Source: a virus. Taken from it: a stretch of DNA of 20,752 nucleotides. Below the pieces are notes generated by a model. It was not told where the DNA came from. It made no database searches and saw nothing but the letters and a program-made list of their open reading frames with translations. The stretch is taken from positions 1 through 20,752 of the IMG/VR virus record IMGVR_UViG_3300027782_000441. One strand, given 5' to 3'. Below are positions 1 to 7,755 of this stretch, one piece after another (position 1 is the first letter of the stretch; every line of letters begins with the position of its first letter). The position numbers and the translations under genes were made by a program.

Positions 1-63
1 CGTACATACTTGTGTGTCATACGGAGCTAATGCCAGCGTGAGAGCTGTCGAGTGAACTTCCAT
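1..63 (-). CDS. Packaging ATPase, 5' fragment cut by the window edge
   Basis: The complement starts at position 63 with ATG and reads MEVHSTALTLALAPYDTQVC, identical to the first residues of the complete packaging ATPase at 19540-20271. It runs off the left edge of the window. It is not a second gene: it is the same locus seen again because the window ends overlap. In a circular molecule this fragment joins the rest of the ATPase near position 20208. Confidence 0.85.
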   Translation of the reverse strand, partial: MEVHSTALTLALAPYDTQVCT

Positions 64-109
64 TTAGTAAGGACGCAGATTCTTTTTTGGCTTTGTATTT
101 CTTACGGAG
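1..109. repeat. Terminal direct repeat, outer part (copy 1)
   Basis: Identical base for base to 20209-20317 by manual comparison. It covers the 5' end of the ATPase gene and the overlapping 3' end of the GIY-YIG gene. Identity stops at position 110 (T against G at 20318). Together with 422-520 it brackets a diverged allele of the endonuclease gene, pointing to a circular or concatemeric molecule. Confidence 0.95.
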
Positions 110-481
110 GTTTTTATGGTAAAGATTGTATTCTTCTCTGTTTGCTTCACGACTCTCATTTTGTTTGCGATTAATTTCATCTCTATGTGCTTCACGATAT
201 TCTTTATGGGTTCGGCCTGGAGTCTGCTTATTAACTACATTAGGGGTATTCTCAACATAGTGTCGTTCCCGTTCACAGCGTTGCTCAACGGGGCATTCTT
301 CTAATGCCGTAAAGATACAATTCTCAAATCCATATTCTTCAAATAGTATTTGTGAGGAGCAGTATTCGTGGCGTTTCCAATCCGCTTTATGACATGATTT
401 TCTTTTTGCGAGAATCTGCACCGTGCTTCCAATATACACTTTATCACCCTTATCTGATGTAATAGAGTAGATAGTAGCCAT
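17..481 (-). CDS. GIY-YIG endonuclease, allele A
   Basis: 154-residue GIY-YIG nuclease. The N-terminus has IYSI followed by KVYIGST (the GIY and YIG elements), then an Arg/His-rich segment (KRKSCHK) where the catalytic Arg of the family lies. Further on are RERHYVEN, supplying the metal-binding Glu, and VVNKQTPGRT, a tail typical of stand-alone GIY-YIG proteins of large eukaryotic viruses. The C-terminal third is charged and helical. Such enzymes nick or cut DNA and often behave as homing endonucleases. The start at 481 follows AGTTAGA directly, and an AAAATTGA early-promoter word (complement of 510-517) lies 28 bases upstream. The last 47 bases overlap the start of the ATPase gene in another frame. 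A diverged allele with identical ends lies at 20225-20713. Confidence 0.88.
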   Translation of the reverse strand: MATIYSITSDKGDKVYIGSTVQILAKRKSCHKADWKRHEYCSSQILFEEYGFENCIFTALEECPVEQRCERERHYVENTPNVVNKQTPGRTHKEYREAHRDEINRKQNESREANREEYNLYHKNLRKKYKAKKESASLLNGSSLDSSHAGISSV

Positions 482-520
482 TCTAACTATTCGATAGATT
501 ATCTAATCGTCAATTTTCAG
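422..520. repeat. Terminal direct repeat, inner part (copy 1)
   Basis: Identical to 20654-20752, ending exactly at the right edge of the window. It holds the first codons of the GIY-YIG gene, its promoter region and the stop codon of the peptidase-like gene at 517-1461. Between the two identical blocks the two copies differ in length (312 against 336 bases) and in sequence. Confidence 0.95.
510..517 (-). promoter_or_regulatory. Mimivirus-type early promoter word AAAATTGA
   Basis: The complement reads AAAATTGA, the established early promoter word of mimivirus and relatives. It lies 28 bases upstream of the GIY-YIG start and touches the stop codon of the upstream gene. The same 8-mer stands in the repeated cassettes at 10.6-11.9 kb, so the nuclease is probably expressed early. 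Confidence 0.65.
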
Positions 521-1461
521 AATCCTGCACGTGTAAAGAAACCACCACGTTCCATTCGTCGTTGGCCTCCCATAATCTGTCCACCTCTCTTCGCCACTGC
601 TTCTTCAACGAGATTACCTACATTACGTGCAGTATTAGTGAGCTGCACCCCTAACCACTTTGATACATTCGGCATTTCTTCCACTAACTCTTTGATGTCT
701 TGTTTAATCCACGTAAGACCCTCCGCATCAAGAAATCCACTGGCTTGAGCCAAATCGCGAACAAATGATTGACAATTATGTCCAAAGGCATCGTAAAGAT
801 AGAATGCTTTATTCATCTTCTTGCGTCCATTCTCCAGCAACTCCGCAATCGTTATTTGCCCTTCCTTGTCGCCCATATCCAAATCATAGGTTTCGGCTTT
901 TCCTCCTTGTGAAGCATATCCAGGTTCTTCCCGAGCCTCTAGTTTCTCCAGTTTCTCGATGACATACTTGTTGTTGATAAGGAGGCCTGTGTGGAACACC
1001 TCGTCGTATCCAGCCTTCTTCTTGAGTTCGTCCCACTTTCCTGCAGTAATGAGTTGGACGGCCACTACGCCAGGAGTGCCTACTGGTGCACGAACCATCT
1101 TAATGTCCGTAATCTTCTCACGACCGTGCTTCTTCACGAATCGTCGGAAACGCTTAGGGAGATGCTCATCGGAGGTTAGTGCTGACCAGAGTTGCTGAAA
1201 CCAGGCGGACCACGAATCGTCTTCTACCTCTTCCAAAATCGTACCACCCTTCTTCTTCCGTCCCTTTATTGGTAGAGCATACTCAACCTGTTCCATATTC
1301 CAAGGAGTATTCACAAACGGAGGCCATCTTTTTTCATCGACCATTCCACCATTGGCCTTTGCCCAGTGTGGTGGGATATGCTGGTTTGAATATTGTTGTT
1401 GAGCATAATCCTCCATTCGTTGTCCCCAGGAACGCGGGTCACGATAGTTCGCAGAAATCAT
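517..1461 (-). CDS. PPPDE/DeSI-like (permuted papain fold) cysteine peptidase candidate
   Basis: 314 residues. Residues 154-170 read EVFHTGLLINNKYVIEK, and residues 227-236 read GHNCQSFVRD. This His-before-Cys order, with HT(S/G) followed by a strand and an NC-x-x-F helix, matches the permuted papain fold of PPPDE/DeSI deubiquitinase-like and LRAT/NlpC-P60-like proteins, predicting H157 and C230 as catalytic pair. The N-terminal ~65 residues are rich in Gln, Trp and Pro. The C-terminal segment 291-314 is Gly/Arg-rich (KRGGQIMGGQ, then MERGGFF) and ends in Phe, like other minus-strand proteins here. The gene precedes GIY-YIG and the packaging ATPase on the same strand, suggesting a role in particle assembly or maturation. 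It could instead be an acyltransferase or lipase of the LRAT type. AGTATA abuts the start codon. Confidence 0.6.
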   Translation of the reverse strand: MISANYRDPRSWGQRMEDYAQQQYSNQHIPPHWAKANGGMVDEKRWPPFVNTPWNMEQVEYALPIKGRKKKGGTILEEVEDDSWSAWFQQLWSALTSDEHLPKRFRRFVKKHGREKITDIKMVRAPVGTPGVVAVQLITAGKWDELKKKAGYDEVFHTGLLINNKYVIEKLEKLEAREEPGYASQGGKAETYDLDMGDKEGQITIAELLENGRKKMNKAFYLYDAFGHNCQSFVRDLAQASGFLDAEGLTWIKQDIKELVEEMPNVSKWLGVQLTNTARNVGNLVEEAVAKRGGQIMGGQRRMERGGFFTRAGF

Positions 1462-1509
1462 TATACTCTGTGCTTAGAATAAAAGAAAAAGAGAACCGTA
1501 GTAGATAGA
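1462..1509. promoter_or_regulatory. Divergent late-type promoter region
   Basis: A 48-base AT-rich gap separates the minus-strand peptidase-like gene from the plus-strand fibre gene. On the minus strand GAGTATA abuts the ATG; on the plus strand GTAGATAGA abuts the ATG. Both match the start-proximal TATA(G) signal seen before most genes in this genome. Confidence 0.5.
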
Positions 1510-4170
1510 ATGTCGTTGAACGGCACGACAAGCACCTTTATTCCCTTTACCATCTCCGGTTTAACGGATATTACGTCATCGAACAGCAACATTGGTGCTG
1601 CGACAGCCACGTCTCTCACAGTAACAACAGCCACTCCCAACAAGATTGCGAGGTTTAATAGCTCTCAGCAACTCGTTAGTGCGTCGGTGGATGTCACTGA
1701 CCTTGTGCCTTACGTGGGTGCAGTCTATGACCTGGATTTAGGCACACAAGACCTTATTGCTTCCATTATCACTGGAACACAAATTATACTGTCAGGAACA
1801 GCCCCTACTCCTGCTCGTGTCGCTGGATATGATACAACTGGCTTATACTACCTCACCACACCTGCAACCTATCTTACCAATCTCACGAGTGACCCACAAA
1901 CGCAAATCAACGCGAAGTTTAATTCTTCGGGTGGGACCATATCGGGCAATGTTACAGTTGCAACGAATCTAACGACAAGTTTTTCTAATACGATGATTGT
2001 GAATACCAACCTAACCAGTGCGACAGCGGCCACCTTCACCACATCAGGAAATCCATCAACTGTTCCAGCGTGTTCGTTGGCTGGTTCCTATACGCTTACT
2101 GCGGGTGCTTCATCGGGTGCGATGGGTATGAATCTTGGCTCTTTCACCTATGCAATCAATGGAATGTATTACCCTACCTTTGTAGGTCTTAGTGGTTCGG
2201 TGACAAACATCGTATACTATGTCTATCAGTATAACACAGCAGGAACAGCCTATGTGCCGATTGGTGGAGGCATTGCCCTAACAACATCAGGGCAAACCAT
2301 TAGTACTGAGTTTCAAGCCAATTCGTATTCGTCCTATCAGGGAAAAATCGTCTTTTATTTTCAAGGCACGGGTGTAGCCCAGAGTATCACTTTTACCAGC
2401 TTCTCAATGACGGTAGGGCGAACACAACTCAACGGCTTACTTCAACTCTCCTATAATCCATCTACACCAACATATACGCTCGGTATTGATGCGAATTCGC
2501 AGGTGATAATGTATGCGAATCCTGTATCTTCTGTATTTACTGGTAGTGTATCATCAACTTACATTCCTTACGCATCCAGTGCGAATGTGTTTGCGAATAG
2601 CATTATGTATCAGTCGGGCAGTCAAATCAATATAGGAGGCACATTATACACAACAGGAACGATAACAACAGTTGGTGATGTGAATTGCTCTCTTATCAGT
2701 CCATCGGGAGGATATGGACGATTAGATGATAGAAGTCTTAGACCAAAAGACATCAACGCTGCGACGGAACAGTTCTTTTTTGCTTCGTGGAACAATGATG
2801 GTGGAGCACCATACGCCGATGCAATTGGTATGAATGGTTGGACGGATAGTTCGGGTGGCGGTACAAATGTTTTAATGGTTCGCAAGGATACTTATGGTAT
2901 TAGGCAGTATTTAGGCACATTCGGTTCAACCACTCCATACGTTAATTCACCCGCTGCTTCGGCTCAATATATGGACTGTTGCATGAAAGGAGTCGGCGAT
3001 AATACAAAGACCATATTTCAACCAATTGGAGGAACGTGGAACGTCCCATTAACTGTCGGCTCAGGAACAGACAGTGGCATAGCTCAATTGATATGCACGG
3101 ATGGCAACATTCATATTGACCCTGCGACTGGAAAAGACCTATACCTTGGCTATTATCGTACATTTGTAAGTATGTATAATTATGCCAGTAATTCCATACA
3201 AAATAGGACACGCTATCAATACCATTATGCAGGTGTGAATGCGGACGCTCACGCATTTTTTCAAAATGCCAATTCAGGTTCTTCGGCATACTTCAATCTC
3301 ATCTTAAATTGTAATGATAATAGTGTGAATCATTTTCTTAATTCAGTCAATCGTAGTGCGGACGGTGGACAGAACTGCTACACCATTCGCAATGACACCA
3401 ACGGAGGGATTCGCTTTATGGGCGTGAATGGTGGTTTCTCTTCGTATGGGGGTATTGGAACGGGTGGGGCAACATACACCAATGCAATTGTAAATTATCA
3501 AAATGGTGCTGGAACAGGAAACGTTGGTACTTGGGCACCTTATGGCTTCACGCTTTTTTGTAATACTACTCAACCAGCTGGTAATCAGGCAGCACTGGGT
3601 ATAGTTTCAAACAATTACAACACTAATTTTATCGTAAGTCTTTCACCAGGCATTCGCTGGATGGATATACAAGTATGGGCTGCCGTTCATTATCACTATG
3701 TAAATGGTGCGATGGCTGCATACTTAGTGGGTGGTGGCTGGGTAAATGTTAGTGATGCTCGTGAAAAGAGAGATATCAATGATTTGAAAACCAGCCGTTC
3801 ATTGGAACGCATTATGAAATGTAAGCCGAAGTATTACAAACGCAAATACTATGATACAGATAAAGACGGCAAAGATACAACACCAGCTCCCCAATCTATA
3901 AAGGACGCTATATGTATTGGATTACTCGCCCAAGATGTTCTACAAACAAATCCGCACTGTGTTAGCGGTTGGAAGAACGATAACATTAAAGAAACAGATG
4001 ACGATGATGGAAGTCGCTATGGAATCAATTATAATGATTTCACCGTTCATTTGATTGGGGCAGTGCAGGAGCAACAGAAGCAGATTGACGCACAGGCCAA
4101 ACAGCTCACCAATCTCCAGGAGCAACTCTCTGCCCTGGTTCAGAAGCTCGCGTCCCAGCGTCCGGCATAA
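1510..4170 (+). CDS. Fibre/spike protein with C-terminal S74 self-cleaving chaperone
   Basis: 886 residues and the largest gene. The body is Ser/Thr/Gly/Asn-rich with low charge, as in beta-structured fibres. The segment around LVPYVGAVYDLDLGTQDL resembles the short repeats of phage tail fibres. The C-terminal domain from about residue 745 reads VNVSDAREKRDINDL, followed by LERIMKCKPKYYKRK and then GLLAQDV. This is the Peptidase S74 / intramolecular chaperone of endosialidase pattern, in which a Ser-Lys dyad (likely S748, with a downstream Lys such as K753) releases the chaperone after trimer folding. The final ~35 residues are a Gln/Leu heptad coiled coil (VQEQQKQIDAQAKQLTNLQ) suited to trimerisation. 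Expected product: a trimeric host-attachment fibre of ~747 residues. It opens the plus-strand structural block. Confidence 0.85.
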   Translation: MSLNGTTSTFIPFTISGLTDITSSNSNIGAATATSLTVTTATPNKIARFNSSQQLVSASVDVTDLVPYVGAVYDLDLGTQDLIASIITGTQIILSGTAPTPARVAGYDTTGLYYLTTPATYLTNLTSDPQTQINAKFNSSGGTISGNVTVATNLTTSFSNTMIVNTNLTSATAATFTTSGNPSTVPACSLAGSYTLTAGASSGAMGMNLGSFTYAINGMYYPTFVGLSGSVTNIVYYVYQYNTAGTAYVPIGGGIALTTSGQTISTEFQANSYSSYQGKIVFYFQGTGVAQSITFTSFSMTVGRTQLNGLLQLSYNPSTPTYTLGIDANSQVIMYANPVSSVFTGSVSSTYIPYASSANVFANSIMYQSGSQINIGGTLYTTGTITTVGDVNCSLISPSGGYGRLDDRSLRPKDINAATEQFFFASWNNDGGAPYADAIGMNGWTDSSGGGTNVLMVRKDTYGIRQYLGTFGSTTPYVNSPAASAQYMDCCMKGVGDNTKTIFQPIGGTWNVPLTVGSGTDSGIAQLICTDGNIHIDPATGKDLYLGYYRTFVSMYNYASNSIQNRTRYQYHYAGVNADAHAFFQNANSGSSAYFNLILNCNDNSVNHFLNSVNRSADGGQNCYTIRNDTNGGIRFMGVNGGFSSYGGIGTGGATYTNAIVNYQNGAGTGNVGTWAPYGFTLFCNTTQPAGNQAALGIVSNNYNTNFIVSLSPGIRWMDIQVWAAVHYHYVNGAMAAYLVGGGWVNVSDAREKRDINDLKTSRSLERIMKCKPKYYKRKYYDTDKDGKDTTPAPQSIKDAICIGLLAQDVLQTNPHCVSGWKNDNIKETDDDDGSRYGINYNDFTVHLIGAVQEQQKQIDAQAKQLTNLQEQLSALVQKLASQRPA

Positions 4171-4189
4171 AATGTTGCTTTATGATAGA

Positions 4190-4432
4190 ATGGCCTTCAA
4201 TCTGAACTTCTACAAGGGAACCACTGCCGCACAGGCTCAAAGTGCCATCGAGTACTGGCAGAATGCTCTCAAGTCAAACGAGGAGGTGGAGAAAATGAAG
4301 ATGGAAAAGCAAAAGCTAATAGAAGAGAATGCAATCGTTTACCCCGACGGTCCTGTCGGTGTTGCCCACGTTGAACGCGAACCCATCGGACCCTGCGGAA
4401 CGACAGGAACAAATAATCTCATTGAACAGTAA
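4190..4432 (+). CDS. Small helical protein of the structural block
   Basis: 80 residues, beginning MAFNLNFYKGTTAAQAQSA. The middle (residues ~15-45) is charged and helical (NALKSNEEVEKMKMEKQKL), and the tail is Gly/Pro-rich. Function not recognised. An in-frame ATG at 4172 is possible, but 4190 is preferred because ATGATAGA abuts it, the signal seen before most genes here, and because the fibre gene ends at 4170. The stop is two bases before the start of the penton-like gene, so the block is tightly packed. It could be a fibre-associated or cementing protein; that is inference from position only. Confidence 0.65.
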   Translation: MAFNLNFYKGTTAAQAQSAIEYWQNALKSNEEVEKMKMEKQKLIEENAIVYPDGPVGVAHVEREPIGPCGTTGTNNLIEQ

Positions 4433-4434
4433 AG

Positions 4435-5526
4435 ATGACGGAGGTAGCGAAGTACACGTTTCACGTTTCCTCCTCACAGCGACAGAGTGGAACGAATACG
4501 GATATGAATATCCAATTATCCCAGATTATTACTCGTCTGGCCAAAGGAAGCCACTTTCAAGTCGCCATACATGGGATAACGATACCCTTCTCGTTTTACC
4601 AACTATCTTCGGATGTTGCAGCACTGAGCGTCCGAGTAGTCCAAGGAGCCAATACCTTCAATGGCTCGATTACGCTAAGTACAGGAAATTACACGACAGT
4701 ATCTGTTCTTGCCGAGCTGAGTTCAAAATTGATTGCCTTTTGTCAAGGGAGTATTTCCCCATGTACCAGCTTCACACCAACACTAGCGTTCGCCTATAAT
4801 ACCACCAACGGTATCGACACACTGAGTATGACGGTGGCATCTCCTGCTTCCACCATTACCCTCTTCTTTAGCACCAATCTTACCCTTGGGCTCTTCTTTG
4901 GCTTTACCGCAAATGCTGTATTCTCTGTTGGCTCCGACGCGGTCGGCACGCAACCCGCGGTAGCGAACCCCGTTAATTATTTGTTGCTCCGAAGTCCGTC
5001 CCTACGCCAGTACAAAAATCGCGAGTGGGTAGTAGAGAAAGATGTATTCTCTGATATACTTTATCGCGTACCAATTACAACGAACGTAGGAACCTATATC
5101 CAATACGACAATTCATCAGAACCAGTCCGGCTCGTTAACGATACCGTTCAAACAATGAACTTCTACCTTACAAGCAATTTGTCCTATACACCCATTATCC
5201 TACAGTTCCTATCCTGGTCATTTTACTTTACCATAACGGAAGTCCTTGAACCAGTATACGAGTCCCTATTCTCAACCGCATTCGTCAACGCTCCCTTCTA
5301 TAATCAACCGTTAGAAACCGATGCCTCCGATGCAGAGAAGGCATTACTTGAGAAGCAGAGAAACGAGGCCTTGATGAAGCTGGAGGTATACAAAAAGAAA
5401 ATCGCACCAAAGAACAGCGATGTTCTACTTCGGCGAGAGGGGACAGGTGATACCAATATTGAATCGTCGGCCACGAAACCTAAGCCAAGGAGGGATGATT
5501 CAAGACCACCCGAAGATACTGCATAA
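4435..5526 (+). CDS. Penton-like / minor capsid protein
   Basis: 363 residues. The N-terminal part has the pattern YTFHVSSSQRQSGTNTDMN, then FQVAIHGITIPFSFYQL, then ITLSTGNYTTVSVLAELS (residues ~79-96). The order (Ser/Arg-rich 'SGT' strand, 'IP.S.Y' strand, then 'GNYT' before a helix) is found in minor capsid or penton-type proteins of giant viruses and polinton-like viruses. The remainder to ~residue 280 is hydrophobic and beta-rich. Residues ~297-323 form a charged helix (DAEKALLEKQRNEALMKLE), followed by a disordered Lys/Arg/Asp tail. It sits two genes before a small jelly-roll candidate and just upstream of the MCP, the usual neighbourhood of a penton gene. The exact capsid role is inferred. 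Confidence 0.6.
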   Translation: MTEVAKYTFHVSSSQRQSGTNTDMNIQLSQIITRLAKGSHFQVAIHGITIPFSFYQLSSDVAALSVRVVQGANTFNGSITLSTGNYTTVSVLAELSSKLIAFCQGSISPCTSFTPTLAFAYNTTNGIDTLSMTVASPASTITLFFSTNLTLGLFFGFTANAVFSVGSDAVGTQPAVANPVNYLLLRSPSLRQYKNREWVVEKDVFSDILYRVPITTNVGTYIQYDNSSEPVRLVNDTVQTMNFYLTSNLSYTPIILQFLSWSFYFTITEVLEPVYESLFSTAFVNAPFYNQPLETDASDAEKALLEKQRNEALMKLEVYKKKIAPKNSDVLLRREGTGDTNIESSATKPKPRRDDSRPPEDTA

Positions 5527-5767
5527 GGATGCAGATACTATTAGTTCGCTCCTTGAATACGGCTCGCTGGTCATTCCAGTTCCCGTTATGGAGTCCGGCA
5601 TCATGGATAGATATAGGGGTCCCCTGACTGGCCCAAAGATGACGGATAAACGCAAGCTAGCTCCGGTTATTGTTATGCCTAACGAGTACGTGGTGAATAA
5701 AAAGCACGCTCCTGCAGTTGAAAAGTATTTGAAGAAGAACGGTATTACGCTTCCATTGCCCAAATAA
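5495..5767 (+). CDS. Small conserved viral protein (VMPNEYVVNKKHAP motif)
   Basis: 90 residues from the ATG at 5495. The C-terminal half reads LAPVIVMPNEYVVNKKHAPA, then VEKYLKKNGITLPLP, preceded by GSLVIPVPVMESGIMDRY. I recognise this from small uncharacterised proteins of large algal viruses and polinton-like viruses, where a 'GSLV(I/V)PV' segment is followed by an 'IVMP.E.VV.KK.AP.VEK.L...GI.LP' tail. Function unknown; its place between capsid genes argues for a virion or assembly role. The reading frame stays open to an ATG at 5420, but the 5495 start reduces overlap with the penton-like gene to 32 bases and keeps the conserved region. Confidence 0.7.
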   Translation: MIQDHPKILHKDADTISSLLEYGSLVIPVPVMESGIMDRYRGPLTGPKMTDKRKLAPVIVMPNEYVVNKKHAPAVEKYLKKNGITLPLPK

Positions 5768-5784
5768 TTTGTCATGCCTTAGAA

Positions 5785-6177
5785 ATGGTACTCGTCCAGG
5801 TGCTCATCACTACAGCTAACAACGACACGAACTTTGTTATTCCTATTTCTGGTAAATGCTCCATTCGGGTTCTTAGCATGGTATACCATGCTACGGAGGC
5901 TTCAATAAACTCCCGAGTTATCCAATTGCGTTCGGATATTCTTTACTTCCCCTATTCTCCTTTGAAGTACATTACGATGGTTAGCAATCCTTCTGCAACG
6001 TTGAACTACGATACGGCATACCAAGAGTATAACCTCCAGAATGTTGTCCTGCAGGGCCAGATTCGTTTGGCAGTCGTAGATAATGCTACGGGTGCACAGC
6101 CCGCAACCTTTCAGTGGTGCCTCGTCAGTCTCCAGATTGAGCATATTAATGAGTTTTTTAATCCAAGTGCTCAGTAA
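5785..6177 (+). CDS. Small beta-rich structural protein (possible single jelly-roll)
   Basis: 130 residues made largely of alternating hydrophobic strands (VLVQVLITTANNDTNFVIPI, then LQGQIRLAVVDNATG, then FQWCLVSLQIEHIN), with few charged residues and no signal peptide. The length and strand pattern fit a single jelly-roll capsid accessory such as a minor capsid or cement protein, but no diagnostic motif is visible. CCTTAGAA precedes the start, a weak form of the genome's start-proximal motif. Its stop codon is followed immediately by the ATG of the next small gene, so the two are probably co-expressed and followed by the MCP. Confidence 0.6.
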   Translation: MVLVQVLITTANNDTNFVIPISGKCSIRVLSMVYHATEASINSRVIQLRSDILYFPYSPLKYITMVSNPSATLNYDTAYQEYNLQNVVLQGQIRLAVVDNATGAQPATFQWCLVSLQIEHINEFFNPSAQ

Positions 6178-6357
6178 ATGAAACGAGCAAACTCCAATCA
6201 CTTCGCTACGATTCGTGTCGATTATACTAAACCACAAGAACCCTTCATTCCAAACCTACCGGCCATTCCAGACCCCGTCCCTATCAAAAAATCGTGGACA
6301 ACCGACCGCGAGGTTCTTCCGAAACCCATGGTCTCCAAGTTCCAAAAGAAACGCTGA
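6178..6357 (+). CDS. 59-residue Pro/Lys-rich protein before MCP
   Basis: A short gene starting directly after the TAA of the preceding gene (TAAATG) and ending at TGA 6355-6357. The protein begins MKRANSNHFATIRVDYTKP, continues with a proline-rich stretch (PFIPNLPAIPDPVPIKK), and ends FQKKR. It is basic and probably extended. It fills the gap between the 130-residue protein and the MCP exactly, with no overlap, which supports it as real in this compact block. Function unknown; a capsid-stapling or scaffold peptide is only a guess. Confidence 0.6.
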   Translation: MKRANSNHFATIRVDYTKPQEPFIPNLPAIPDPVPIKKSWTTDREVLPKPMVSKFQKKR

Positions 6358-6404
6358 GTGGATATTTCACGCTCATTTTTTATTCTTTTATACAAGTATA
6401 AGAA
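6358..6404 (+). promoter_or_regulatory. MCP upstream region with TATA(G)-type signal
   Basis: 47 bases between the 59-residue gene and the MCP. It carries a T-rich run, then TTTTATACAAGTATAAGAA immediately before the MCP ATG. AGTATA near the start codon is the motif shared by most non-early genes here, so this is the likely late promoter of the capsid gene. Confidence 0.5.
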
Positions 6405-7661
6405 ATGGCCCAGTTCGCACACGACTCCTACATTCTGCCCGCGTCGTATGACTCTGTCCCAACGGCATGGAAGAGCAACTCGTCGGCTAAGCCTCTGCCC
6501 TCGAGCATGCAGACCGTTAACGTTCCGGCACTGACCGGCACGGCCAATGCCTCCGGCACATCAATTATCCAGATTCCCTGCGGGTCCTCGGCTGGTATCA
6601 TGATGAACCCTTACATTCGTCTGGACATGACACTGGCGGGTGCGTCAAACGCCGATACCACGTTTTTGTTCAAGGGTACCTCAAAGTGTGCTACGTCGCT
6701 CCTTAACCGTGTTTCTACCTATATCAACTCGGTACAAATTGATAATATCCAGAACGCCGACCAGGTATATGACACCATCTTCAGCCATGCAACTTCATAC
6801 GACTGGTTGGTGCATGATGCACAGTGCCTCATGGGTGCTCCGGTCCGCGACGTGGCGGGTGTTGCCGCGGCCGACGCTGCAGGCTCCGCTGCAGATTTGA
6901 AGACCTTCATTCTTCCACTGATTGGTGCCCTTGGTACACAGCAGGGAGTGCCGCTTTTTTGTCTCAACGGCACGTTGCAAGTACAACTGGACTACAATTC
7001 GCTGGGTCGTGCGATTTACTCGGTGGTTGGCACTGCCCCGACCGGTTTCGCGATTACCAACGTCCAGCTGGTTTATGACAAGATTTCGGTGGAGCAAGCC
7101 TTCGTAGATAAGGTCCGTGGCGATATGGCCTCAGGTGCCAAATACGTTCTTGCATATTCAAACTTTCAGTCCACCGCCCAGGCCGCGGCTGCAGGTACGG
7201 GCTACTTGAACTATGGCCTCAACGTATCCAGTCTTCAAGCCATCGTCGCCCAGCAAATGCTTACGGCCGATTTGGGCACGATTGCTAACTTGGGTTCGTC
7301 GCTGGTAAACGGTCTGACCCAGTTCCAGGTCTCGCTGGACGGTCGCCTCGTGAACTCGAATACCCTCAATGCGGTTGTTAGCCCAGCACTGGTGTTCGCC
7401 GAGTTGAACAAGTGCTTCTCGCGTCTCTTTGATGCGTCTATCACCGACGTTTCAACCCGTGCCAACTACCCGACCACCTCGTTTGCGGTGGGTGTCTCGG
7501 CACAGCGTTGCGGCGAGGCCTTGGCTTTTAGCGGTTCGCCCGTATCCATTCTTGGTCTCAACTTCGCGACTACGGCTGCCACGTACACCCTGTTTATTAC
7601 ATTTATTTCCAGCTACCAATTGCTCATTGACTCCAGCGGGTCGGTAGAAATTGTCCGTTAA
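6405..7661 (+). CDS. Major capsid protein, double jelly-roll type (probable)
   Basis: 418 residues, a length within the range of double jelly-roll MCPs. It is rich in Ser, Ala, Thr and hydrophobic strands, with no transmembrane segment. The region LLNRVSTYINSVQIDNIQNA followed by DQVYDTIFSHATS resembles the 'NRV..Y.NG..I..I..Y..IY' stretch of polinton-like and virophage MCPs. A second strand-rich half begins near residue 220. The codons are more often G/C-ending than in the neighbouring fibre gene, as expected for a highly expressed gene. The position after penton-like and minor proteins, with a packaging ATPase elsewhere in the genome, completes a morphogenesis module. The fold assignment is inferred from sequence character and context. 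Confidence 0.72.
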   Translation: MAQFAHDSYILPASYDSVPTAWKSNSSAKPLPSSMQTVNVPALTGTANASGTSIIQIPCGSSAGIMMNPYIRLDMTLAGASNADTTFLFKGTSKCATSLLNRVSTYINSVQIDNIQNADQVYDTIFSHATSYDWLVHDAQCLMGAPVRDVAGVAAADAAGSAADLKTFILPLIGALGTQQGVPLFCLNGTLQVQLDYNSLGRAIYSVVGTAPTGFAITNVQLVYDKISVEQAFVDKVRGDMASGAKYVLAYSNFQSTAQAAAAGTGYLNYGLNVSSLQAIVAQQMLTADLGTIANLGSSLVNGLTQFQVSLDGRLVNSNTLNAVVSPALVFAELNKCFSRLFDASITDVSTRANYPTTSFAVGVSAQRCGEALAFSGSPVSILGLNFATTAATYTLFITFISSYQLLIDSSGSVEIVR

Positions 7662-7755
7662 GGAGAGGTCTTCTTATGGAAATAAACACGTTCTTCTTAT
7701 AAAATATTCCACGACTTATCTGGAGATTCAGAATAATCTCCCCTGCGTTGTTAGA

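Noticed and set aside
4055-4189. Upstream extension of the 80-residue gene
   Set aside because: Lies inside the fibre coiled-coil coding region; its translated sequence is Arg/Ser shadow. The start motif favours 4190.
5487-5494. AAGGAGGG just before the ATG at 5495, resembling a bacterial ribosome binding site
   Set aside because: No other gene here shows a Shine-Dalgarno pattern and all other signs point to a eukaryotic virus; probably chance.
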